DNA of 64,000 nt from Planctomycetaceae bacterium. Its GTDB lineage: Bacteria > Planctomycetota > Planctomycetia > Planctomycetales > Planctomycetaceae. The stretch is from positions 1-64,000 of the forward strand of contig JAWKUA010000028.1 of the NCBI GenBank assembly GCA_041398785.1, given 5' to 3'. Below, in pieces: positions 43,503-51,612 of this stretch. Under the pieces are notes generated by a model. That model was not told the DNA's origin and did not search any database. It worked only from the letters and a program-made list of their open reading frames with translations. Position 1 is the stretch's first letter, and every line of letters begins with the position of its first letter. Made by a program: the position numbers and the translations under genes.

Positions 43503-43538
43503 TTCGCCATAAGACCGCGGTATTCGCCATGAGACCGC
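43502..43538. repeat. Two-copy 17-bp direct repeat
   Basis: ATTCGCCATAAGACCGC (43502-43518) is repeated with one change as ATTCGCCATGAGACCGC (43522-43538). The first copy begins at the last base of the 97-aa gene's stop codon. The function is unknown. Confidence 0.6.
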
Positions 43539-43759
43539 CGGCGGAGGCGTCAAAAACGCACGAAATGCCGCACACCGGCACGCGTCGCGCGAACTTGCGT
43601 CGACCCTGGTGCGTCCCGGACAGCAGGACACTCGACTTCGCGTCCTTTAACCGGACATTAACTTCCTCACTGGCACGCCATGAATTCAGCCGGTAGGGTA
43701 TTGCACACTGAAAGACCAATCGGAACGGTGAGCCGGCAGCGCCGGTTTCACAAAGCGTG

Positions 43760-44371
43760 ATGGGAATCGGTACGGTGGTAACCTCAGTTCTTCAGAGACC
43801 GACACTTGTTCTGAACCGCAACTGGCAGCCGGTTGGCGTGGCCACGGTCGGTCGCTCCCTGATGAAGGTCTGGAACGAATCGGCTCGCATCGTCGATCCC
43901 GCTGACTTCACGCAGTATTCGTGGGAAGACTGGGCACGGCTGCAGCCGAAGGATGAAGAACTCTTTATCCAGACGCCATGGCTGAAGCTGCGAGTTCCGG
44001 AAGTTGTCACGCTGACTCACTATGACCGGATGCCGGCCAACGTCGTGGCGTTCAGCCGTCGCAACGTCTTTAAGCGAGACAACTTCACGTGCCAGTATTG
44101 CGGTTGCCGTCCCGGCAGCGAGGAACTGACGATTGACCACGTCACTCCGCGTTCGCAGGGAGGAACATCAAGCTGGACGAACTGCGTGCTGGCGTGCGTT
44201 GACTGCAATCATCGCAAGGCTGCACGCACTCCGGAACGAGCCGGCATGCCGCTGAAGAAGCGGCCGACTCGGCCAATCTGGAACCCCACATACGCTCGTC
44301 ACGGAATTCGACTGGAAAGCTGGTCGAAGTTTATCAGCGACGCGTACTGGAATCTGGAACTGGAAGAATGA
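43760..44371 (+). CDS. HNH endonuclease
   Basis: A 203-aa protein (an in-frame GTG three bases earlier is also possible). The C-terminal half holds an HNH domain with paired zinc cysteines: CQYCG (about 111-115), LTIDHVTPRSQGG (catalytic His in DHV), and CVDCNHRKA with the N-H pair. The N-terminal ~95 residues (RPTLVLNRNWQPVGVATVGR, FTQYSWEDWARLQ) are the extension typical of the McrA-like HNH group in environmental bacteria. Such proteins are usually of unknown role, from restriction to DNA repair. No partner gene is beside it. Confidence 0.88.
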   Translation: MGIGTVVTSVLQRPTLVLNRNWQPVGVATVGRSLMKVWNESARIVDPADFTQYSWEDWARLQPKDEELFIQTPWLKLRVPEVVTLTHYDRMPANVVAFSRRNVFKRDNFTCQYCGCRPGSEELTIDHVTPRSQGGTSSWTNCVLACVDCNHRKAARTPERAGMPLKKRPTRPIWNPTYARHGIRLESWSKFISDAYWNLELEE

Positions 44372-44406
44372 CGCTGTCGCCGGCGAGCGACGCGTCGAAC
44401 CACTGA

Positions 44407-44438
44407 GAAGCCCGGCGGCGATCGCGCTGCCGGGCTTC
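44407..44438. terminator. Bidirectional hairpin between two convergent genes
   Basis: GAAGCCCGGCGGCG (44407-44420) pairs with CGCTGCCGGGCTTC (44425-44438) around ATCG, a 14-bp stem with one G-T pair. It lies between the HNH gene and hisG. The T-run is poor (ATT on the plus side). The GAAGCCCGGC/GCCGGGCTTC form and the position suggest a shared terminator. Confidence 0.65.
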
Positions 44439-44516
44439 ATTCTGCGCGGATCCCGCGAGTTCCGGTTCCGCATGCCGCCAGTTCAGACACAGGCGATTCC
44501 GTGAAAACCAGCGCCG

Positions 44517-45395
44517 TCAGTCAATGATCTTGCTGATCGGAAACTCGACAATGCCCCGAGCTCCGCTGGCCTTCAATTGCGGGATTGCGGTGCGCACCAG
44601 CGTTTCGTCAACAATGGTGCTGACCGCCACCCAGTCCGGATCCGACAGGTGCGAAACCGTGGGAGTCTGCAGTGCGGGCAGGCTGCTGACGACTGCCGCC
44701 AACTGATCCCGGTGTACGTTCATCATCAGCCCGACTTTGCCTTCCGCGTGCAGGCACGACTGCAGCATCAGCGCGATGTTTTCGATCTTGTTGCGAATCC
44801 AGTCGTCGGCATAGCTGTTGTGGTTGGCGATAAAGCGTGTCGTGCTCTGAATTACCTCGTCCACAATCCGCAGATTGTTGGCTCGCAGCGAACTGCCGGT
44901 TTCTGTGACTTCCACGATCGCGTCCGCCAGTTTGGGTGGCTTGACTTCGGTGGCTCCCCACGAAAACTCCACCGACGCCGAAACGCCGTGCTTTTCCAGA
45001 TAGGCTTTCGTCAGGCCCACGGCTTCCGTTGCGATGCGTTTTCCCTGAAGGTCCGTGACCGACTGAATCGGAGAATCTTCCGGAACGCACAATACCCACC
45101 GTACGGGACGCCGACTGACCTTGGAAAACCGGAGTTCGCAGACTTCATGCACGTCGGCCTGAGTTTCCAGCACCCAGTCGTGACCGGTGATCCCGGCGTC
45201 CAGAATTCCGTTGGCCACGTAGCGAGCCATTTCCTGGGCACGGATCAGCAGACATTCAATGTCGTCATCGTCGACCGTCGGAACATAGGACCGCGACGCG
45301 AATTTGATGTTGTAGCCGGCTCGGCGAAAGAGGTCGGCGGTCGATTCCTGCAGGCTGCCGGCCGGAATGCCCAGTTTTAGGATCTGTTTCGTCAT
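44517..45395 (-). CDS. hisG: ATP phosphoribosyltransferase, long form
   Basis: A 292-aa enzyme for the first step of histidine synthesis (ATP + PRPP). The periplasmic-binding-protein-like catalytic part opens with LKLGIPAGSLQESTADLF. Conserved motifs include ILDAGITGHDWV, KRIATEAVGLTKAYLEKHG and the PRPP site IVEVTETGSSLRANNLRI. The C-terminal ~75 residues are the regulatory ACT-like domain of the long (HisZ-independent) type. It lies 200 bp after hisI on the same strand. Confidence 0.94.
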   Translation of the reverse strand: MTKQILKLGIPAGSLQESTADLFRRAGYNIKFASRSYVPTVDDDDIECLLIRAQEMARYVANGILDAGITGHDWVLETQADVHEVCELRFSKVSRRPVRWVLCVPEDSPIQSVTDLQGKRIATEAVGLTKAYLEKHGVSASVEFSWGATEVKPPKLADAIVEVTETGSSLRANNLRIVDEVIQSTTRFIANHNSYADDWIRNKIENIALMLQSCLHAEGKVGLMMNVHRDQLAAVVSSLPALQTPTVSHLSDPDWVAVSTIVDETLVRTAIPQLKASGARGIVEFPISKIID

Positions 45396-45595
45396 AAGAA
45401 TCGCTGGTTGCAGTTACTGGATGCACATGAACACCGCCGCGGCCGCTGAATGCCCCGGCATCGGCCAGCTCCGGCGACATTCGTCTTCCGAAGAGGCGTC
45501 GTGTTATTTTTCGGATGGAAGTCAGACGGGGCTCAGCTTTCGTCCCTTCGCCGACCGGTCAGATGAATCGCGCAACACAAGCAGCTGCCATACAA

Positions 45596-45985
45596 CTAGC
45601 TGCCATAGACGTCAGCCGGGTCAAACACGCGATCACCTTCAACAGCGACATTACCCGTGGCAGGATCGACACGGCGAAAGAAACAGCTTCGATATCCTTC
45701 GTGGCAGGCGGCTCCGCCCACCTGATGAACTTTGACAAGCAGCGTATCAGCATCGCAGTCGAAGTAGATGGATTTCAGTTCCTGAACGTTGCCGCTTTCT
45801 TCACCTTTGCGCCAGAGTTTCCGCCGGCTGCGACTGTAGTAGCAGACGCGTTGAGTGCTGAGCGTTTCACGATACGCGGCTTCGTTCATCCACGCCATCA
45901 TCAACACGTCGCCGGTCTCTGCGTCCTGAGCGATCGCGGGGATCAGTTCGGATTTCGAAAAATCAGGGCCGGAATGGGAGGTCAT
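45596..45985 (-). CDS. hisI: Phosphoribosyl-AMP cyclohydrolase
   Basis: A 129-aa monofunctional enzyme of the third step of histidine synthesis, without a fused HisE domain. The motifs are all present: IAQDAETGDVLMMAWMNEAA, YYSRSRRKLWRKGEESGN, the Mg-binding FDCDADTLLVKVHQ and the zinc-binding CHEGYRSCFFR. Start ATG at rev. 45983-45985. It is upstream of hisG in transcription order; the 200-bp gap between them holds nothing I could recognise. Confidence 0.93.
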   Translation of the reverse strand: MTSHSGPDFSKSELIPAIAQDAETGDVLMMAWMNEAAYRETLSTQRVCYYSRSRRKLWRKGEESGNVQELKSIYFDCDADTLLVKVHQVGGAACHEGYRSCFFRRVDPATGNVAVEGDRVFDPADVYGS

Positions 45986-46398
45986 CGAAGAACTCGGTTG
46001 ATGAGATTTCAGCGGCAGCCAGGCAGCGCTTTCGGGTGACGGAAGGACGACCTTCGCGGGTACGGGCCGACTCAGGAAAGCCGCACAGCGTAGCAGCCCG
46101 GCGGGGTTCTCTCCAGCGCGGCGAGGCGATCCCTTACCGATTCCTAAGAGCTTTCGCAGTCACGCTTTGCAGCTCACGCTGAGCCTGTGATTCGTCGATT
46201 TCCGCATGCCGTTTTCTATGCGAAACCGACAGGTTGCCGGTGTTGAGAACCGCTATTTTGTCGGACCAATATACTTGCGGACACTTGTCCCGACCCTATC
46301 ATCCGCAGCTTCCCTTGAATCGCCGCTGACATCGGAGCGGCAGTTTCCAAAGGCAGCCGTACGAAATCTCGAAGTGGAATCCCGGAAAGTCCAGGTTA
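45986..46398. other. Divergent intergenic region between hisI and cysC
   Basis: A 413-base stretch without a supported gene. The part close to cysC is AT-richer (46230-46320) and is the likely promoter zone for cysC, but no clean -35/-10 pair could be picked. Confidence 0.4.
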
Positions 46399-47010
46399 AT
46401 GGCGGAACAAAAAGCAACCAACGTCACATGGCACGATCATAGCGTGACGCGCGAAGAGCGGCAGAAGCTGAATCGCCACAAAGGCGTTGTGTTGTGGTTC
46501 ACGGGTCTGAGCGGCTGTGGAAAAAGTACGGTGGCAAATGCCGTCGACCGGATGCTGCACGACGCCGGCCGGCACACCTTTGTGCTCGACGGTGACAACA
46601 TTCGCATGGGCCTGAACAAGAATCTCGGGTTCTCGCCCGAAGACCGCGTCGAAAATATCCGCCGGATCGGTGAAGTCGCGAAGCTGTTCGCCGACAGCGG
46701 CGTGATTGTGTCGACGGCGTTCATTTCGCCCTACCGCGAAGATCGCGACAAAGTGCGAGCCCTGCTTCCCCAGGGAGAGTTTCTGGAAGTCTACGTGAAA
46801 GCCAGTCTGGAAACGTGCGAAAGTCGCGACCCGAAAGGCCTGTACAAGAAGGCCCGCGCCGGTGAGATCAAGGGGTTCACCGGAATCGATGCGCCGTACG
46901 AAGAGCCCACCGCTGCGGAGATCACGCTGGATTCTGACAGCAAGGGGATTGAAGAGCTGGCGAACGAAGTCATTGCACACCTGAACAAGAACGGATATCT
47001 GTCGGCATAG
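46399..47010 (+). CDS. cysC: Adenylylsulfate kinase
   Basis: A 203-aa enzyme that phosphorylates APS to PAPS. The P-loop GLSGCGKS is at residues 36-43, followed by DRMLHDAGRHTFVLDGDNIR and the APS-binding region LGFSPEDRVENIRRIGEV and STAFISPYREDRD. The late KGLYKKARAGEIKGFTGIDA and YEEP motifs are typical. It is the stand-alone form; the sulfate adenylyltransferase genes are not beside it. PAPS can feed sulfation or assimilation; planctomycetes carry many sulfatases and sulfotransferases. Confidence 0.94.
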   Translation: MAEQKATNVTWHDHSVTREERQKLNRHKGVVLWFTGLSGCGKSTVANAVDRMLHDAGRHTFVLDGDNIRMGLNKNLGFSPEDRVENIRRIGEVAKLFADSGVIVSTAFISPYREDRDKVRALLPQGEFLEVYVKASLETCESRDPKGLYKKARAGEIKGFTGIDAPYEEPTAAEITLDSDSKGIEELANEVIAHLNKNGYLSA

Positions 47011-47513
47011 AAGCTGAGAGTTCTGAGTTGTTGTATCCTGACTGGTGCCAACGGATGTGATGTTGACCGTGAATTAAGGATTGATCGACCCGGTTCTGAC
47101 GCAGGCGGAGTTTGTCACCGCGACGGTCATCAGTCACAAAACGGATGACGAAGCACCCGAAATCACCGTTCAACCGAAACCCTTCCCCGGGCTGCGGCCC
47201 GTTTTCCCGGCAGCGATGATGCTGCTTTCCCGGTCGACGAAAGAATCGCAACCGGTCAGCCCTCCGCAATCGGCGCGTTGACCACATTCACTCACGCGGA
47301 CACGTCCTGTGTCCCAACCCGCGGGCCAGTTTCCAATGCCAGGCCGCTGCTTCTGCAGTGCCTGTGACATTGCCTGACGTTTTCCTGACTGCAATGGATG
47401 CTTCGAAGCACGGATCGTTTCGAATCTGTATCAGCCTGAGGTCTGCGGGCTCCCTGCCCGGATGGAGTCGCTGTCGGGGAGTCGCTGTTTGAAAACAGGA
47501 AAGGAAGCATTCG
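47011..47513. other. Intergenic region between cysC and the thioredoxin-like gene
   Basis: A 503-base gap on the plus strand. A 66-codon frame (47081-47281) has no ATG start or recognisable sequence and is not called. An 11-base direct repeat, GGAGTCGCTGT, occurs twice near the end (47464-47474 and 47479-47489). I saw no terminator after cysC. Confidence 0.4.
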
Positions 47514-48476
47514 ATGTCTGCGGTGTCCGTGACAGCGATCGTTTGTGTTTGTTTTCTCGGCCCGGTGCCCGGTTCTGAAACCACCGGCGACAACAAAGGG
47601 CTGGCGGCTCCCGTCGGAATGACGGCCGGATCTCCCGGCGGCGAATGGCAGCATTCGCTGGAAGAAGCCCGGGCACTTGCCGAACAGTACCAGTTGCCGC
47701 TGCTTCTGCATTTCGAAGCGACCTGGTGCGGGCCGTGTCGCAAGATGGAAAGCGACGTGCTGAATCAGCCGCAGGTCGCCTATCTGCTCGGCACGAAAGT
47801 CGTTGGAGTTCGAATTGACGCGGACCGCAATCCCGAACTGATTTCCCGCTTCGCCATCCGGACTTTGCCGACGGAACTCGTCATCCGGCCGGATGGCAGT
47901 CAGAGCCCGCTGCAGACCGGAGCACTCTCGCTCAGCAGCTACATCGCTCGCCTGGAACGCCTTGCCGAAAGAACCGGCGACGGTCGGTCGCAGGTTGCTT
48001 TGAACCAATCCGGGGCAAACGCCGGTGACGGTTCAGAATCGGGTCGCGAAACGACGCGGAGTTGCCTGATCGTCGAACACGACGGAAAGATGGTGGGACT
48101 CGGCGGATACTCCCCCGTTGCTCTGTGTCAGTCACGCGAATGGCGCAAGGGCAGCGAAGAATTCGTTGTCAACCACGAAGGCGTCGACTACTTCCTGCAG
48201 TCAGAAGAAGAAGTCGCGTTGTTTCAGAAGGACGCCTATCGGTTCATTCCGCGGCTGCACGGCTGTGACCTGGTGGAACTCTTCAGCGAAAACCGTGCGA
48301 CCATCGGAGCCATTGAATATGGGGCCGTCTACGATGGCCAGTTATTCTTTTTTGCGAGTCTGGAAAACAAAACGCGATTTCAGCGTGACCCGTCGTGGTA
48401 CCTGGACGTGACGGCTGACGGCTGTCCCGACAATGCGGACGCTTTTCCGTTTCTGCATTCATCCGGCTACGAATAG
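47514..48476 (+). CDS. Exported thioredoxin-fold protein fused to YHS-like domains
   Basis: A 320-aa protein. The ATG has a good AGGAAG site. Residues 1-20 form a signal-like segment (SAVSVTAIVCVCFLGPVPG). The thioredoxin domain at about 45-150 has the redox motif WCGPC (C72, C75) and a cis-Pro region (FAIRTLPTELVI). From about 190 the sequence switches to YHS-type motifs: GGYSPVALCQSREW, VNHEGVDYFLQSEEEVALFQ, and a second round, YDGQLFFFASLENKTRFQ. YHS domains bind heavy metals such as Cu or Zn, or act as a lid. An extracytoplasmic thiol-metal handling role is likely. Confidence 0.87.
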   Translation: MSAVSVTAIVCVCFLGPVPGSETTGDNKGLAAPVGMTAGSPGGEWQHSLEEARALAEQYQLPLLLHFEATWCGPCRKMESDVLNQPQVAYLLGTKVVGVRIDADRNPELISRFAIRTLPTELVIRPDGSQSPLQTGALSLSSYIARLERLAERTGDGRSQVALNQSGANAGDGSESGRETTRSCLIVEHDGKMVGLGGYSPVALCQSREWRKGSEEFVVNHEGVDYFLQSEEEVALFQKDAYRFIPRLHGCDLVELFSENRATIGAIEYGAVYDGQLFFFASLENKTRFQRDPSWYLDVTADGCPDNADAFPFLHSSGYE

Positions 48477-48558
48477 CACGCTGCAGAAACTGTGACAGTC
48501 GGTCTGCGGGACCTGTCGTGCGGAAAGCTGGCGTCTGAAGCGTCAGTGGCCGCTTCCG

Positions 48559-49959
48559 TCAGGGCTCATCCGACTCAAGGCCCAGCGTTCTTAACCGCCG
48601 ATAAAGTTTCGGGCGAGTCAGTCCCAGCCGGCGAGCGGCTTCGGCTTTGTTGCCGTTGCAGATCTCCAGCGTGCGCTGCAGGACTTCCGATTCGAAGCGA
48701 ATCAGGATTTCTTCCAGCGATCGGGCAGCCACGGGCGCAGCGGGCGGGTGTCGCTGAGCTTCCATGCCGACGCGAAATGTGAACGGCAGATCCGAGACTT
48801 CCAGTCGTTCTCCGAAACAGGTCTGGCACGCCTCATAGATGACCTGTTTGAGTTCCCTGACGTTGCCGGGCCAGCGGTAGGCGGTCAGTTCGGCAGCGGC
48901 CGTTTCGCTGATCGATTCGGCCGACGTGTTGTGCAGTCTGTGGCAATTCTCGACGAAATGCTGAGCCAGCAGCAGCACGTCCGACCCGCGCGCGTGCAGC
49001 GAAGGCAGGACGATCTCCACCGTGGACAGCAGTTGCCGGAACTCGGGAAGAATCCAGCCTTCCTGCTCCGGCTGCAACAGCGGAACTTCGGAGGTCGCGG
49101 CCAGCCGAATCGACGCGGCTTCCGTGTGAAGATTCTCCAGCAGCCAGTGCTGGACTTCTCGCGGCATCCGATCGGCATCAACGAACAGCACCGTGCCGAC
49201 CGGATGGTGAGCCGCACCGGCATCCGCGGTGCGGCGTTTGCCAAGTTGTCGCAGCGCGGTAAACAACTGCTCGGACGAAAGCAGCCGGCAATGCAGGGGT
49301 ACGATGGCATCTTCCATATGCCGGCCCGCCACATGAATCGTCTTTGCCAGGTGTCGGCGACCACTGCCCGGTGGACCGATAATCGTGAATCCGCAGTCGG
49401 CGTCCTTCAGCAGGTGAGCCTGTTCGATGGCTCGCTGCATTGCCGGATCGCGGCCGAGAACAGAAGTTATCCCGAATCGGTTTCGGAAGTCGAGACGCAG
49501 TGCGGTGATCTCCGCGTGCAGCGACTGGCTGAGCTGCCGGGACGTGATCGTGTCTGCGGAATCGGCCGGCTGCACACTACTAAAGACGATGACTCGGCTG
49601 ACAACGCCCTCTTCGTCTTCTACGGGAAGGTGGCAGATGCGAGTCTGAATCGTGCCGCGGCCCGCCAGCGGAAGTATGGCGTCGGCGAAGTGAATGTGTC
49701 CCTGCAGAACAGCGGCGGGCGGAGCGATCGCCGATGTCAGCAGATCGATCGGCTTCGCGTCCGGGGCAACGGCGAGTTCACAGACCAACCCTTCGACTTT
49801 CTCCGGCGGCCATTGCGTCTGCTGCTGCATTCCGGGGCTGAAGAACCGCACGCGACGGTCCGCATCCAGCACGCACACCGCTGACGCGGAGTTTGCCAGA
49901 ATCGCATCAACCAGATTTCTGCGGCGACGAGTTTTCACAATCGTTTCACTGACCTTCAC
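48559..49959 (-). CDS. NtrC-like regulator with degenerate ATPase motifs (PAS-AAA-Fis HTH)
   Basis: A 466-aa protein. The N-terminus is a PAS-like sensor (ASAVCVLDADRRVRFFSPGM). The centre (about 170-380) is a sigma54-activator-type AAA+ domain: WPGNVRELKQVI is intact, but Walker A reads GPPGSGRR (R201 for the Lys), Walker B is VLFVDAD (Ala for Glu) and no GAFTGA loop can be found. It ends in a Fis-type helix-turn-helix (LEICNGNKAEAARRLGLTRP, KLYRRLRTLGL). A DNA-binding regulator that does not drive sigma54 is the best reading, as known for TyrR- and HupR-like proteins. The start is a GTG at rev. 49957-49959, 48 bp after the membrane gene. Confidence 0.85.
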   Translation of the reverse strand: MKVSETIVKTRRRRNLVDAILANSASAVCVLDADRRVRFFSPGMQQQTQWPPEKVEGLVCELAVAPDAKPIDLLTSAIAPPAAVLQGHIHFADAILPLAGRGTIQTRICHLPVEDEEGVVSRVIVFSSVQPADSADTITSRQLSQSLHAEITALRLDFRNRFGITSVLGRDPAMQRAIEQAHLLKDADCGFTIIGPPGSGRRHLAKTIHVAGRHMEDAIVPLHCRLLSSEQLFTALRQLGKRRTADAGAAHHPVGTVLFVDADRMPREVQHWLLENLHTEAASIRLAATSEVPLLQPEQEGWILPEFRQLLSTVEIVLPSLHARGSDVLLLAQHFVENCHRLHNTSAESISETAAAELTAYRWPGNVRELKQVIYEACQTCFGERLEVSDLPFTFRVGMEAQRHPPAAPVAARSLEEILIRFESEVLQRTLEICNGNKAEAARRLGLTRPKLYRRLRTLGLESDEP

Positions 49960-50007
49960 GCGGCACCGCAGACGACAACAGCGGACTGGGAATCGCCCGC
50001 ACGCAAA

Positions 50008-50346
50008 TCAGCCCCGCAACAAACGGCGCGAAGGCAGCACACAGATCAGCGGCAGCGTCACGGCAGCCAGCAGGAATCCGCCGCTCAGAACCCGCGCGCG
50101 GCTGCGCAGTTCTGTTTCCTCATTGAAAGACTCACCAACCAGCGCGTCCGTCCCGCAGGCGACGCCGCTGACGCAGATTCCAATCGCCAGCGCGGGCAGA
50201 GCGAACACAATCCCGAAGTCCACCAGAAACCATGATGCGGAGACCGCGACAAATCCGGCTGCCAGAAACGGAATCAGCAACAGCGTGTATCCGGTGTCCG
50301 GACTGATGCGATGAAACAAAGCCGCAGCCGACCGGCAGACCGACAA
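50008..50346 (-). CDS. Small membrane protein of unknown function
   Basis: A 112-aa protein with three hydrophobic segments (YTLLLIPFLAAGFVAVSASW, IVFALPALAIGICVSGVACG and GGFLLAAVTLPLICVL). The frame's start is a TTG six bases after the stop of the 355-aa gene. An overlapping frame from a GTG at 50362 starts with another hydrophobic piece (PVALFVGLPVGCGF) that would fit as the first segment, so a frameshift or an unusual start is possible. It is co-directional with its neighbours in one cluster. Confidence 0.55.
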   Translation of the reverse strand: MSVCRSAAALFHRISPDTGYTLLLIPFLAAGFVAVSASWFLVDFGIVFALPALAIGICVSGVACGTDALVGESFNEETELRSRARVLSGGFLLAAVTLPLICVLPSRRLLRG

Positions 50347-50352
50347 ACAGGG

Positions 50353-51420
50353 CTACCGGCACACCAGCGGACTGGTCGTCAGTGTGCAGCGAAACAGCGA
50401 TTCAAACAGCACACCCCACAGCACCAGGTTCCCGGTCGCGGCGATGCAGCATCCCAGCCAGAACGGCATTGGTCGAACCACCTTTGTGCCGCAGCAGGAT
50501 TGTTCCTCGCAGTCGGTCGTCTCGTGCGTCCCGTTGCCCGCACTCGCGGCGCAGGAATCCGACGAAGACGCGACCGGCGCAAGTCCCTGCTTCAGCAACC
50601 CCGACACAATTGTCCGCGGAAGTTCGCCGCGCAGTCGGGAGATTCGCCCTGCCAGCAGCAACGCGGCGATTCCGATCACTCCCATCGCCAGCAGGGCACC
50701 AAATTCGTACTTCTCTTCCTTAGTCTGTGCCGCTGCTTCCGCAGCGGGATCCTCGATGTCCATAGCGGGTGACAGGGAGTCCCCGGGCCATTTCAGATCC
50801 GCGTCCCAGCCAGGCAGAACGCACGACACGATACCGGCAATTGCGGCGGCGATGAAGAAGCTGAGATTCAGCCGGTGCATTCCGTGCCAGCGATCGGTGT
50901 TCGACAGTGAGGCTTTCATTAACTCCCCGGCTGCCGACCAGCGACCGACGATACCCACACCAAAAACCAGCAGGCCGATTCCGAAGACCGCGACGTAATG
51001 CGCCAATGGGACAGTCAGTGCTCCGACCGCTATGCAGAGGGTTGCGAAGAGCCAGACTTTTTGATGCCGCCGGACGGCTTCGTCAATCGAAGAATCGTCC
51101 GGCGCGTCGGCATCCGTCCGATGACGTTTTCGAGGGCCGAAGGGATAGTTCACCAGATGCTGCTGCAGAAAGATGCCGACTGCCATTTCCAGCAGCAGCG
51201 GCATCGCAATCGGGCCCGTGAATGTTCGTGTCTGGTTCCCCGGAAGCACCGTCGAAATGACACCGACCCATAGCGCCAGAGGAAGGATGGCCGCGAAGCC
51301 TTCCAGAGCCCGACTGGCGATTCCCAGGCGGATCATCGCCGGGCGCGTGGTGCCGCCGTCGGCGCGCTTTACCTGATCGGTCATTGACGCTCTGAATTCT
51401 GAGTCGACAGCGTCGATCAT
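50353..51420 (-). CDS. Multi-pass membrane protein of unknown function
   Basis: A 355-aa protein with about 7-8 hydrophobic helices, for example FAAILPLALWVGVISTV, MPLLLEMAVGIFLQQHLV, VWLFATLCIAVGALTVPL, HYVAVFGIGLLVFGVGIV, LSFFIAAAIAGIVSCVLPG and GALLAMGVIGIAALLLAG. A soluble Cys-rich loop (DSCAASAG, CEEQSCCG) lies before the last helix. No family motif was recognised. Start ATG at rev. 51418-51420; a closer ATG at 51384 is possible. It lies between the 750-aa and 112-aa genes of the cluster. Confidence 0.72.
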   Translation of the reverse strand: MIDAVDSEFRASMTDQVKRADGGTTRPAMIRLGIASRALEGFAAILPLALWVGVISTVLPGNQTRTFTGPIAMPLLLEMAVGIFLQQHLVNYPFGPRKRHRTDADAPDDSSIDEAVRRHQKVWLFATLCIAVGALTVPLAHYVAVFGIGLLVFGVGIVGRWSAAGELMKASLSNTDRWHGMHRLNLSFFIAAAIAGIVSCVLPGWDADLKWPGDSLSPAMDIEDPAAEAAAQTKEEKYEFGALLAMGVIGIAALLLAGRISRLRGELPRTIVSGLLKQGLAPVASSSDSCAASAGNGTHETTDCEEQSCCGTKVVRPMPFWLGCCIAATGNLVLWGVLFESLFRCTLTTSPLVCR

Positions 51421-51612
51421 GGGCGGCTTCCGTCCGGCAATCCTGCGAAGGTGCGATCATACGACAACGGGCTTCGGCGGACGAGTGGTCGGTCAGCCGT
51501 GATTCGACGAATGCAGATCCGCGCCGGATGTTCTCCCTGGTACGATTCGCTCACCATGGGCTGGATTCTTCGGGAGCGTCCGGGCTTCCGACGGAGTCGA
51601 TCGTGCCGTGCG

